From positions 806,001 through 870,000 of the forward strand of contig JANCIK010000006.1 in NCBI GenBank assembly GCA_028532985.1: DNA of 64,000 nt, given 5' to 3'. Source of the DNA: Stropharia rugosoannulata (Eukaryota; Basidiomycota; Agaricomycetes; Agaricales; Strophariaceae). Positions 36,601 to 48,171 of the stretch are shown here, piece by piece (position 1 is the stretch's first letter; each line of letters begins with the position of its first letter). The notes beneath the pieces were generated by a model, which searched no databases, was not told the origin of the DNA, and saw only the letters and a program-made list of their open reading frames with translations. The translations under genes were made by a program, and so were the position numbers.

Positions 36601-36935
36601 ATCGCTTCGAGGTGAGCATGCAATTTCCTAGTCTCTTTTGAAGTTATATTTAAATCATAATTAGACCCATTCGTGTCGTGTTACCATTGAGTGGATAACA
36701 AGACTTCGCGCTCTAATACATTATTGGAAGCAGCGGCACCGCATAGAGGCTAAACAAGAGATTGAGCTGGCACAAGCACAGAAACCAAGGCTGACACCAC
36801 TTACACGCACGCACTGTAATGATCATGATGAATTCGAATCTTCGGATTTGTCCTCGCCTTTTGAGGCCATGAATTCTTTATATAATTGGTGCATCTTGGA
36901 AGGCTGCAGACCTGCTGTTAAATGTGGTTGTTCCG
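33607..36935 (+). pseudogene. Mug56/Spo71-like PH-domain gene, decayed
   Basis: Broken remains of a fungal meiosis-related PH-domain protein of the Mug56/Spo71 type. In order: a Ser/Lys-rich N-terminal part (33607-34265), RFNSLDAAGLLSSSKK (34456), FALREPDMHVKGNKIEYEN in another frame (about 34700), HRIFIGPMPERIISQAE (34940), HALRFFLHEGGDEDQWD and WFGASFEIGNILGVNVLTEQ (35090-35340), LAWRHAAILDWIWLE (35870), PSIEGYLDRIRPNTQTKQ with a PH-like YISVHSGYLY (36130-36220), RRSFELLLKSGHVYRFE then RVTIEWITRLRALIHYW (36560-36730), and YNWCILEGCRPAVKCG (36880). At least three frame changes and an internal loss after 35610 rule out a working product. The family name is from memory of conserved blocks. Confidence 0.65.
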
Positions 36936-39150
36936 ACCTATTAGTGTCACCAGTTCCTTGAGCACAGGAGGCCGAGCGGCGAGCGTTCGCAGTGGGAGTG
37001 TTAAATGGGATGAAGAGGGGTTGGAGACAGTCAGAGAGAGACGGGGGCGGAGAGGGCAGCGAAGATGGAGCAGGAGAGGGCAGTGCTCAAGGGAGAGAAT
37101 GAAGCTGACAAGGCTGAAAGGAGAACTTCGAGGGAGAGCAAGCACAGCCTAGAGGGGAGGAGGAGGACGAGTGTGAAGGTGGTGTTCCCTAATATCGCGT
37201 TCAAGCCGGAGGAGCAGGTCGCTTAAGAGGATGAAGCGATGATGAAGCATAAAGAGGAAGAGGAGCAGGAGGTCAGCTACCCAATTTTGACAATCGAGGA
37301 GGCGACGTCGAACAGCCATTCGTTCGTAGACCATGCTTTAAGCGACGGTGGTAGCGAGGACATCCACTGGCCATTGCGTAACGGGAATGCGGGAGATGAG
37401 AATGAGCAGGTTGCTGCGACCCCTGTCAAGAAGGCGCGCAGGCGGCCATTGAGCAAGCAGATGCTGAGAAGGAGCAGACCTCGACCCATGTATGAAGATG
37501 AGGAAGGTACATTGTTATTCAATTCCATGCTTCGCTGTTGTATGGACTCGATCATTCTGCTGATTTATTTCTTTTTATTTCAAATTCTTATTTGCACTGT
37601 GATCTGACTGTCGTTTATATGCCTTGGCCATTTCTCATCGTCTTGTGCGTTTCATCCACCCAAAGGAGTGTTGTCAGTCCTCAGTGCATCCACCGATGAG
37701 CTCCCCCTACTCATCAGCAACCTCGACTTGCAGGCTACTCCTAGCACTCCCGGCGACTACACGCCTCTCCGCCCAACAGAGCTTTAGCCAGATAACTTTA
37801 CACCGACTGCCTTGAATATCAGCGTAGGCCAAAATGCAAGCCAGAGTCAGAAGAAGGCGCGCGCGGCGCAGGTCGATAGCCCAATCAAAAGTGCAAAGGT
37901 GTCCATGATGTCGAGTGTAAGCAGTCTCAGGCCATATGCTCAGAGCCGCAGCTACGCACCCAAAAGTTTAGTACCGCGCATGCTCGGTGCAGGACTGTTG
38001 CCCCCGGCTTCAATCGTATCTGGCACGGGATCCCTCGGTCGAAGCGGCGGGCTGAAGACGAAAGCAAGCAGTCTGGGCAAAAGCGACAACAACACTGCAC
38101 CTAACGCCAGCGCAAATGCAAATGCCGGAATCATTGCTCAGCAGATCATACCCTGGTCTAAACTCATGGAGGGCCTTTTGCCTGTCAAGGAGAAAATCAA
38201 GGCATACAATACGAAACTATTGCCGTCTCCCCCGAACTCGGCCTCCCGTCCGCATTAACAAACGGACAATGACACCCGCTATGGAGCCTGAGCCTGAATT
38301 ACTTCTCCAGCCACTCAGACCTCTGCGCACGCGCGCGGCCCCTGAGACTCCTGTCGTCGTTCCAGAGCCGGAGCTGGAGAAGAATTATGATTATATGCTC
38401 TACGAGGATCTGTTGATGGACCTGGGATCCCGACACTCGACGTTTGGCCGCTCTGGCGCGTTGACTCCGGTGTTCATGCGCATAAAAGAAGCCGAGGAAG
38501 AAGAGATCCCGTGGGTCCCTACGCGCCCTCCGAGATGACCAACTGTCTCAGCGTCGGCAGCTACTATCCAGGCAACCGCTTGAGCACGGGAAGCTACCTC
38601 AGAGTGCAGAGCCGCAGAAGCGTGGGCAGCACGGGCAGCCAAGGCAGTCGCGTTTATCAGGCACCCGCTCGCTCAGGCAGTGTTGGCGAGGACGACACTT
38701 CGTTCTTCGAGGGAGGCATGGACGCAGACGTGGACCCCAACTCAGATATTCCAACAGACCTGAGGCTTATTCTTGCCCAATTGGACCGTACGCACAAGCG
38801 CTCCAGCCATATTAATCTCAGTGTTGTACCTCAGGATGACCATGATGCTAGTCATGACCATGATAACACCATGGATATCGATAAATCAGTTAGCTCTGGC
38901 ATTTATACTGTCTCGCTCGAGCCTCCGAGCCCACCTCCGCGCATTCCTTTGCCGATTCCCTTATCGAGTACTTGGTTCAAAATTTCGGCCCTCTTCCCTC
39001 AGAGCTGCATCCTTGTCGTGTTCGTTCTCGGACGTCTTCGCGCGCTTCACCTTGTCCCAGCACGAATTTCAAAGATAATGTCACTGGAGAAGTCTCGCAG
39101 CGCGAAGTTAACGATGTCTCCAGAAACAAAGCTATGAGCTAAGAAATCGT
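36936..39150 (+). pseudogene. Unrecognised decayed coding region
   Basis: A chain of overlapping open stretches with biased, protein-like composition but repeated stops and frame changes. They include VSYPILTIEEATSNSHSFVD (37270), ATPVKKARRRPLSKQMLRR (37420), ISNLDLQATPSTPGDYTPL (37710), SRSYAPKSLVPRMLGAGLL (37945), EKNYDYMLYEDLLMDLGSR (38380) and SDIPTDLRLILAQLDRTHKR (38740). I do not recognise the family. The Ser/Pro/Arg-rich, low-complexity character suggests a nuclear or cytoskeletal scaffold protein, which is only a guess. It is on the same strand as the two pseudogenes before it. Confidence 0.45.
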
Positions 39151-40895
39151 CTGCGACCTCTGAGCATCCTTCCGTTTTACAGGACAGGTCAATCAACGAA
39201 AATGTCATTGTGGCCAAATACTTTGACACTGTTAAGCCAGTTTCTCCTGCGTTCATGGATGTCGACCAAAGGGCGAAAACATGTTTGGACTACATACCGC
39301 CCCCTGCGCGACCTCGTGTTCCACCAAATGCCTGTCGTACAGCATTGGGATAGTCTAAGCACAGTGAGAAGAGCTCTACTGAAGGAAAAGAAAATCAATC
39401 GGCCACTGGTATCATTTCTACGTATGTGCCTTGTCTTATTTCATCTGAGGTCCAACCATTTATTGTATTTATGTGTCTATCAACGGACGTAGTCCTCACC
39501 TGGCCAGGAGTATTCACGTGACGTACAGCTTGATTGAAACTCAGCTTGTATATTCTCAAGACGCGACTTGGACACGACCGTATGCCTTCGACAACGCGCC
39601 GCGACGCGTTTTGTTTACAGGCAAGGTGGGAAAAGTCATCCAAGCTGGATGACTTTTCCCACCTTCCTTGGGAGTCTGTGGGCCTATCCAAATCTATGTA
39701 AGTGTCAAACTTTCTTCCGGGAGCTACTGATCAACAATTTTTGCAGATGCGAGCAATTGCTTCCCAAGCCGCGATTCTGCCAACCCGACCCAAACCTAAC
39801 CTTGATGTTAATGCTGCCAGCTTTATTACATCTCTTCTTTTGCAACAGCAGACTTCGGCCATACAAGAAACCGCATACACTGACTTGTGCATCAACCTGA
39901 CAATCTTGAAGGTGATGGGTCTTTGAAATGATGGTGCGTTGGGTTTTTGCTCCTCTCGACGCTAATCAATTGTACTCGGCACATACAGTGAATAGCCCAT
40001 GAGACGGTGGAGCAGTAGTGTGGCCAGCTGGAGGAGGAGGAGAAACAGGCCGCCCAGCTTTGAGATCGTACCGCACTGTCCAAAGATGGCATGAATCCCT
40101 TCATTGGAGGAACCAATGGCAACACGATGAACGATTTCTCCATCATCAAAGTATGTGCTCCACTCCTTCATCACTACTGGTCCCAGCCGGACTACTGATG
40201 ACAACCATCACCCCGCTGCAGAACTCTGCCTCACAGCTGGATAAACTCGGGTGGGCCTCCGTCTTCTTCAGTGTCCATTATGAAGCACGGTAAGCATGTA
40301 TCTTACCTACTGACTCTCTGCCGTGCCCTAACAATATTTCCACATCCAGGTTGACAACTACTTTCCTCCAAGTCCCGGGGTATAGGGACAACAATGACAG
40401 GGCTAGCGCGGGCAATGCAGGTGAGTCTTCATGCTCAGTGTACATAGATTTTACTGACTTATCTGCTGTGTATCACAGTACGTTTACCCCATAACCTGTC
40501 CAGGATCAAAACAGAGATAGAAAACAGACAGACGAGACGAGATGAGACAGAAACGAGACAGACGGAGATGCATGCTCTATTGTCTCAAGCAGTTGAGACT
40601 AAGATCTTCATCATGTCATAGCCCAGTACCCTCGTACCATACAGTATACTCAATTGTCTGTACTGTAAATTTGAAATTGTAAACAATATTTATATGTTTT
40701 AACCCACATTTCTTGCTTGGAAAATTAAGGAAGATTTGATATCAATATTCTTTCACGCGGTTTACCGCTTAATTAAGCGATTCAAATCTCTTCCTCTTGC
40801 CACTCACCTGGTTTCACTCTCGTGCTCGTCTTGCATGTCCTCTCTGCTCTGCTTTTCTATCTTCTCTGATTCCTTCTTAGTGAGAACCTGCTGGT
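39151..40895. other. Degenerate region before the TET/JBP gene
   Basis: Contains the second copy of the dispersed hairpin and short coding-like scraps (near 40020-40145, a Glu/Gln-rich segment followed by SKDGMNPFIGGTNGNTMNDF). From about 40500 it is AT-rich with a GAGAC/AGACA-rich patch at 40510-40570. No intact gene seen. Confidence 0.45.
39618..39670. repeat. Dispersed hairpin, copy 2
   Basis: Same hairpin as 31793-31846: arms of 24 bp with two mismatches near the open end and a 5-nt loop. The inner arm reads AAAAGTCATCC/GGATGACTTTT, where copy 1 has AAAAGCCATCC/GGATGGCTTTT. Confidence 0.9.
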
Positions 40896-43800
40896 ATGGC
40901 TACAGCTCTTGCTTTGTCTGAAAGAGAACTGCAAATCATTATCAATTCTTTGCTGGCAACAAACCTTGCACAGGCCGGTTCTGAAACGTCATGGGAGAAC
41001 ATTCACTTGGTGTCAAAGCTTCAATCGGCTATCTCAAATAGTTCTGGCAGCTTTCCAGAACAGCAAACATCTATTTGTATTACGGCTAGCAGAAGCTGTC
41101 AGTTTACGGTGTGTCATAAATATCTTAATGACATTCATTCCAAATCTGATCAAAGTTTATTGTTCTCTTCTAGGACCCAGGAGCACCTGGTGATGTAATG
41201 AATACAACACCAGATCTAGATCCTCCACAAGATGCAAATGAACCACCGGCAAGCCCTACAGCATCAGAGGTTAGGGCATGGGCAATGGACCTAGGCTATA
41301 ATCCTAATGGAGGAGCAAGAGGAAGAGGTGATGGGGGTGGGGGTGGAGGGGGTGGAGGAGGGAGAGGGAGAGGAGGGGGTGAAGGGAGAGGAGGAGGAGG
41401 GGGTGGAGGGAGAGGAGGAGGAGGAGGAGGAGGGGGTGGGGGAAGAGGAGGGGGTGGAGGGAGAGGAGGAGGTGGAGGGGGGGGTGGAGGAGGAGGAGGA
41501 GGAGGGGGTGGTGGAGGGGGTGGAAGGGGAAGAGGAAGAGGTTATATACGCATTCCATGGGAGTGTAACAGAGGAGGAGAAGATGTCCAAGTCATTAATC
41601 AAAATCACGGTGCTGTTAATGCTCTTGCAAATTACTTTGTGAACGACGATCAGGCAGAGCAGCATAATCCCAATCTTGCAGATCTCGATCAACCCGGCCT
41701 TTATCAAATTGCGGATTTGGATCAAGAAGGCCTTTACACCATTGATCCAGAAGAGGATAGCGCGAACTTACAGCATCGTCGAGCCCTATACTCCCAAGCT
41801 TCAAGAGTTGGTGTTGCTGAGGAGCAAGCATTGGGCCCTCCTGGCCAAACCTTCCTGTCTTTGCTTGCTGCCCAGGCCTCATACTGTCTCTCTCCTGCTG
41901 ACTCAGGCTCTCTCTCTCAAACACCTCAGCGCCTTCTCGACAATATTATGAATGGAGGAATAGACGCTTTACCTCCAACCGTCATCAAATCTACATTTCC
42001 CTTGTCTCTGTCGGCTAATCACCTCATGGAAGCCATGAGAAATCAATCCTTCATATGTTCACGTATCGACGAGGCTAATACCATGGTTCATCTTTCCTAC
42101 TTTCTGAACTGCATGCAATTTGCGTGCCTCTTTAATCGGTGCGTCCTCCATTTAATTTTAGCATCTCTATCAGACTAATTTGAATCATCTATCAGATACC
42201 GGCATGAACCTGGCTCACTGTCCCAGACAGCTCTATTTACCCTAATAGCAAATAATGGAGGAGAAAAGCCAAGCTCTCTGCGACGCTACCTTGCTGACGG
42301 AACAGCATGCTGCTTTTTAGCTGGAGGAGGTGAGAATTTAACTTATTGCTATGATGTGACATTCATTAACATTGGTATCTAAGGCTCTTTTTACATATTA
42401 ATTTTAATGGCAGCTGCAGGCGTCCGTCCCAGAATCCGCAATTGGTCTGGTGATACATGCGTGCGGGTTAGTAGGGCATTGCGATTCCCCGCTGACGGTA
42501 CGTCCTTATAATATGCATTCACTGTTATTATTCCAACTCCTCTGTTACTATAGATCCAAATTCTGATATTATCAAAAAGACAATAATCCCTGCCATAGCA
42601 TATATGCGTAAAGCATATCCATTGAAGCTAAATATGTTTTTCCCTGCAGATTTTCTCAAATCCTTCCTGGTTAGCAGTGACGTCGACTGTACTGACCTTG
42701 CCGTCACTGATACAATTCTTAACCAATTGTATATTGTAAAGTAAGTTGTAACAATTTATATGGCGGTTCTAGGTACTGATGCTCTCTACGTAGTGCATTT
42801 GTGCTAAACCGAGACTGGGAAGCATGGGCTTCATGCTCTTCTCCGGCACACGGGATACGATTCCCTCTTGGTGACGTTACAAATTCTGTCATTCCTTCAT
42901 CTGGATACGGATTACCTATCACTCCTCACCGCCCTCGACATTTGCGTGAATTCATGTATCCCACTCCATCTCCTAGTCAGCGTTCATCTATGACAAGAGC
43001 CAGGTCAGCATCACCTACTCCAACTCGCTTTTCCTCGCCTCTTCCGGAACTTGCGCCTGCTCCCGCTCCTAGCCATCCTGATCTTATCACCATTACTACC
43101 AACTTCAATCCTACTTTGCAGCATAACACAAAGATACGGTATAGGGATGGTGATAACAGTAAGGAAAAGAGGATCAGATACACAGATATGCAAAGGAGAA
43201 AGGCCAAGACAGCAGTGGAGTGTACTGATATACATGACTTTACGGTGAAGGTATGTTTGTTTCTCTTCTACTGTTATGAGTATTCTAATAATGTTCCAGA
43301 TTCAAGACCAGTTGCAAACTGGGAAAAGGGGCAATGATGGAAAGTATATACGCCTATCCAGTGCATTTTTGAATACGTAAGTTCTACTTCTTTTGGTTTT
43401 GGGTACTATGCATACTTATAATTTGGTGTAGAAAGATACTACGTATCAATGATAAGTCAGATGAGCTATTGGTGCTGGTAATTCCCACTATGCCGGTACA
43501 TTTGCGATCCACCCTTTTATCCCAACTACAAACTGTATTCCCTTCTCTGAAGTATACAGATTCAGAAGCTGAAGGCGTCGCTCATACTTTTAGCTCTATT
43601 CACTTTAGCTATTACAACAGATTTTCAAACCGTGTACGTGTTTTCTTATATTTTTTCCCTTTATACTGATAAATTTATAGGGTGATGGTGCACCAGCTGA
43701 CGCCGATCCTACAACTCTTGTCAAGGACGGTAGGAAGAAAACAAACACGTGTCAGAATGTACCCAGGCAAAGTAATGAACTCAAGAAGCACTCTGATCAG

Positions 43801-44337
43801 TATCTTAGTATGCAAGAAATATTCAAGCCTGTTTTTGAATGGCTTAGTGCCCAGGTGAGTACGTCAATTATATATCTTTCCCTTGTCTGATTAGTCTTAC
43901 TATCATAGCTTTTTTCCCTACTTCCTGAGAAGTTTACCGAACTTAGTCAGTTTGTCGACATTCTTCCATGCAGCGACATGTCGCCTGTTTACCCCTTTGG
44001 TGGATTTGTTGTCAACCTCAACGTAACCACCAGAATCCACCGTGACCATGGTGATCAAGATATATGTCTTGTTCTACCTATCTACGATGGTGAAGGAGGT
44101 GAACTCTGTTTATTTGAACCAGGACTTGTTCTTGACCTAAATTCTGGCGACGCTGTTATCTTTCCATCTGCTCGCATTAGTCATTTCAATATGCACTTTA
44201 AAGGGTACAGAGCTTCTCTTGTTCTTCATTCTGACAAACAAGGTCTTGCATGGGTAAAGGACAGGAATGGATGGGAAAATAATGAGTTTATGCATACTTA
44301 TACGTCGAATAGTAATGATCCTAATATTGGTATCTAG
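40896..44337 (+). CDS. RGG-rich protein with TET/JBP-type 2OG-Fe(II) dioxygenase domain
   Basis: Ten exons with nine short introns, all in phase, about 970 residues. After a helical N-terminus (ALSERELQIIINSLLATN) comes an almost pure Gly/Arg tract coded by 41320-41545. A helical middle region follows (QTFLSLLAAQASYCLSPAD), then a Ser/Pro-rich linker (42960-43080) and the C-terminal catalytic domain (exon from about 43910). That domain reads FGGFVVNLNVTTRIHRDHGD, then CLVLPIYDGEGGELCLFEPG and SGDAVIFPSARISHFN. The iron ligands would be His and Asp of HRD (44038-44046) and His at 44182-44184; Arg at 44209-44211 would bind 2-oxoglutarate. This pattern matches the basidiomycete TET/JBP-like family, known for 5-methylcytosine oxidation and for expansion alongside DNA transposons. 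Oxidation of methylcytosine by this protein is inference. Confidence 0.8.
41320..41545 (+). repeat. GGA/GGG-rich simple-sequence tract coding Gly/Arg
   Basis: A 225-bp purine-only stretch of GGA, GGG and AGA triplets inside the TET/JBP-type gene, encoding about 75 Gly/Arg residues. It may form G-quadruplexes in DNA or RNA, and the protein tract resembles RGG nucleic-acid-binding regions. Long antisense ORFs across it are composition artefacts. Confidence 0.9.
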
Positions 44338-44434
44338 TAGATTATATAATCTGACTTAAATATATACTTTCTTAATTTCCTTTTGACTTGACTGCCACGA
44401 CGTTACTTTGCTTTGCTTCTTACCACCCCCTACA

Positions 44435-46315
44435 ATGGCTATTACGACACGTAAACAGGCAGCTGCTTCTGCTACCCCCTCTGCCTCCTCCTCTTCCAAG
44501 TCTTCTGGCAGTTCAAAGAGAAAGGGCAGTACATCTGCCGGCAACAATTCCAAACGTCAGAAGAATGCACCCGAGCCACCGTGTGATCTCGCCTTAATGA
44601 AGAAGGTCCTTGAATATCAAAAGCAATTATCAAAAGAAGGCCGTAAGAAATCTAAAGAGAAGCCGGCAGCTGTCGAAGAACCCAGTATGCCCTAATACTA
44701 ATATACTGCTTATGGCTAATATATATTGTAACATTTATAGCAACTCAGCAACGTGCTGCTGCATTGCTACAGACAGAGAATGAGAACGGCGACAATGCAG
44801 ATGACCAATCCCTTGACCCTCCCGACGAGAACCTGAACCCCCTCCACCTCAGCGACGACGAAGCTGCTTTTGCAGATAGTCTTGAGGACTCAATCCCAAA
44901 CAAGACCAATAACAACTCTGACGACAACAATGATTCCGACAATGAGAAGGGTATGCAGAACAGAGAGAAGCAGGCCGACAATTCAGATTCCGACAATAAC
45001 TTGGAAGATGACGACGATGAAGAGAAAGATGCATCCGCTATTGCTATGGAAGATAATGGAGTAACGTCGTCCTTTTTGCTAATCATTTTCATTAAACTAA
45101 CATATACTCTATTATACAGTTTGAGTTTGATTATACACCATCTAAGAAGAGTACCAGAAGGGCTGCATCTTTACACCAAGAGTCCACCCCAGGAGGTAAA
45201 GTCAAGCGTACCGACTTCCCTGCTGATATTGCAATCTTAGCAGATAGCGGCAAGAATCTCATCCGCTCTCACGTCTGCTTCGGCAACTGGGTTCTCGACG
45301 CCGATCCCGGCAAGGCTGACTGGATCTGGAAAATCATTAATGAGGCCCCCAATCACGTCGCCCTCTCCGCTCAGCCTGCCGCACGGAAGGGTCTGAAGAC
45401 TATATCAAGCTTCTCTCATCAAGTTATGAGGTCAAACCTCCTCACCTATGTACGTTCTTTCTAGAATTTAATCACTACTCTAATCTTGTTGTAGGTTGCA
45501 TATGGAAAAGGGGCCCTCTTCAACACCATCATCGCCAAAGCTCGACAGCGTGTCGTTGGCCACTACAATTTGAGTGGCGATTCCGTCAGTAAGAATGTTG
45601 AGTGGCTCCTGGAGGCATCTCACTTCATTTACGGTGATCTTAACATCAAGGTATTTCATACCTTCTAACTACAATATTATCTCACCTATTTTTTACACAG
45701 GAGAGAACTTTCAACAATGTGAAACCCTTTGGAAACCCTCTCATTAAAGAGCTTATCCAGGCCATCTGGTTCAATACCGCGAAGGCTAGGGCCGACATCG
45801 GAACCGCTACACGTATGGCAAAGGAGGGTATAATTCCTTTATCCACTGTGTTTCTTATCGTCGCTGCAGTAAGCTTTCTTCACTTCTTTGGTTTATCTTA
45901 CTAATACAAGAGCAGATTGAACATAGTATTGGTGAATACAAGACTGGTATTGAATGTCAAACTCATTTCAAGGAGCTTCAAATACGTACCCGGTATAGTT
46001 TCTGTATATTATTTATAACCCTTTTTTTAATCCTTCCTTTACTTTCAGCTACCGGTATCATCAACGAACATGGGCAGGTTTGGTGAAGAAATCACCAAAA
46101 TGGACTGATGCATATGAAGCATCTTTCTTCAAGTCTATTGCGTTTGTAGTGTTATTTTTCTCTCTACTTCATATACTGATTATATCTCTATTAGTAAATC
46201 TTGCAACATTGGTGCTCTTCTGGATAGTGATATGGGTGAGAATGTGGAGGACATCAGTGGTGTTGTCAGTGCTGAATTGGATACGCTTGTTGATAATGGC
46301 CTGGCGCTTTTTTAA
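44435..46315 (+). CDS. DUF6532 protein
   Basis: Eight exons, all phases consistent, ending at TAA 46313-46315. The N-terminus is basic and Ser-rich (MAITTRKQAAASATPSASS, KRKGSTSAGNNSKRQK), a likely nuclear signal. An acidic Asn/Asp/Glu tract follows (44880-45045). The DUF6532 domain spans the rest: IKERTFNNVKPFGNPLIKEL, GIIPLSTVFLIVAAIEHSIG then EYKTG, and a closing YRYHQRTWAGLVKKSPKW. The biochemical role of DUF6532 is unknown. It lies only 97 bp downstream of the TET/JBP-type gene on the same strand, so the two may be co-regulated. The gene is undamaged, unlike most neighbours. Element A carries a diverged relative. Confidence 0.75.
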
Positions 46316-48171
46316 TTTCTTGCTATACTATTTATAATTGAATAATGATATTTCCTGATACTGCATAGCCTGGGGCCTGGGAAATATTAGTGCATACATG
46401 AAGCCTTTCTCTAAAGCACCTACCTAGCTTAAAATATACATTTAAATTGTCCTAGGGTGGAATTAATCATATCTTAGTTTACCCAAGGTTTATATCTAGC
46501 AAGTAATTTCTCTCCCAAGGTAGTGACAATAGACTTCTGCATATTCCTGGGGCAATATTTAAAGGATGTAAGTTTGTGTATATGCTCCTTAACACTTTTT
46601 TCAGTCACCTTAGACATATCATAGAAGCATTTTTTTGCTTCATAAGTACCCTAAGATTTGCTTACACCTCCCTTTGGAATGCTTTATCAGTAATACAAGG
46701 TTGATTTGGTGCATCCTGTACTGCCTTGACATGCTTTGGATTGCCCTGAGAAAGTTGTACTTGCTTGTTTGTGGAGGGACCTTGCCCTGAGTGCACCTAA
46801 GGGCCCTGGCTGCTTTGCATGCCCTGGCTGCCTTAGAGATCCTAAGGCAGTGCCAGGGAGATACAAAGCCCCTGGGGACAAAAGTCATTTTCCTGATGTA
46901 GGGAGTCAAAGGACAATGGTCCTCTGGCCGTGTGGCATCCCGAAGTGAGTCAGAGTCTCTCGACATGAGTCAAGGGTCTCGACACAAGTCAGAGTGTACC
47001 GTTGGCGGAGGAGTACGAAGAGGTTCATGATGAGATGGGATTATGTAATTAAAGGAGGGAGAGATAAGATAAGAAAAAGAGTCGGATAGCGTACTAATTG
47101 TCTGAGTCGTAACAGGTTCTGGATAGCCTCAGCAGAATAGGACTTTGGACAGTCCCAGCGGAACTTTGGATAGTCAGCAGAGCAAGGCACAATTGGGAAT
47201 ACCAGCTTGTGTGAGCATCTGCATTGGTCACCGGACCTCAAACCCACTCAGCAAAATAAGCCCTGCAGAGCCACCGTCAAAACTATACATTACTATCAAT
47301 ACCCTGCGCTCAGCGGAGGTCGCCCAGACATTAATCTGAGACTTCTAGAATTAAACCCCTCCTTAAAAACGAACTTGCAGGCACTGTACAGCAGACATCT
47401 GGACTGGACTTACGAGACCCTTAAACATCACAGTCTGCTCAGCGGAGAGGTACCAGGAGAAGCATAGACATCTATAACCTGCTTAGCTGAAGAGCATTGC
47501 TCGATCTAGGGGGATAGGATCTCGCTCTGCTGGAGTTGTGTGTGTTGTGTTTCTTGTGATTCGAGTCTAGCCCCGTGGCAGACCTCTCACCACTGAGCAC
47601 AACCTGATCCCGTTGTGTTGCCAGCCTCCACCAAGAAACACTGTTAAACTCTGCTGGGCAGTTCCTTCTTGGTCATTGAGGCCTGGCTACCACTGCCAAA
47701 GTTCCCCAGCAGAGTCCGTGCTGTGTGCATTGTTCATTCCCTTAGGCATCACATGCTCCAGTGTGCGCGCCACGGTCACCTGACGAGTGGACTTAGGCAA
47801 ACTTCGCCTTCGTGATGTGTTCCACTGAGCCCCTTTGAGATGCTGTCTACACACAGTCCTGCTTGTTGCCTTTGATATTTTCCGCTCAGCTGTACTCCTG
47901 CCTTCTGCTGGGAAGACAGTAACTATTATGTGCTCTGCTGACAATTATTCTGGGTACTCCAACTGTGTACTTATGCCCCGTACAGTCCACTGAACCCCAC
48001 ACAATTGTCTGCAGAGCACATGTGTGATAAATTTGTGATACACGTGCTGAGTGCTGATACGACTGACTAGGCTAGTCACCGCTCTGCTGTACCCCTACAC
48101 TTCAGCCCAAACTGCCCACTGTGGTCTCTTACAGCCTTGGTGTAAACACAGGCCTGTCAGCGCAGCAAAGC
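46316..48171. other. Non-coding region with old LTR-related repeats
   Basis: No supported gene. 46803-46879 is an imperfect hairpin. 47343-47640 is a diverged copy of an LTR-like segment seen twice more at 48261-48503 and 49291-49520. 47690-47940 resembles 50020-50250 (shared CGCCACGGTCAC and GTGGACTTAGGC). This is probably old Gypsy debris. Confidence 0.5.
46803..46879. repeat. Imperfect hairpin
   Basis: Arms of about 33 bp around CTTAGAGATCCTAAG (GCCCTGGCTGC...CTTAG and CTAAGGCAGTGCCAGGG...). The purpose is unknown. Confidence 0.7.

Noticed and set aside
41304..41725. Long antisense ORFs rich in Ser/Pro/Leu across the glycine tract
   Set aside because: They are the complement of a purine-only simple repeat inside a well-spliced gene; composition, not coding.
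40640..46640. TET/JBP and DUF6532 genes as cargo of one transposon
   Set aside because: No matching inverted ends or target duplication could be seen around the pair; they are reported as adjacent genes only.
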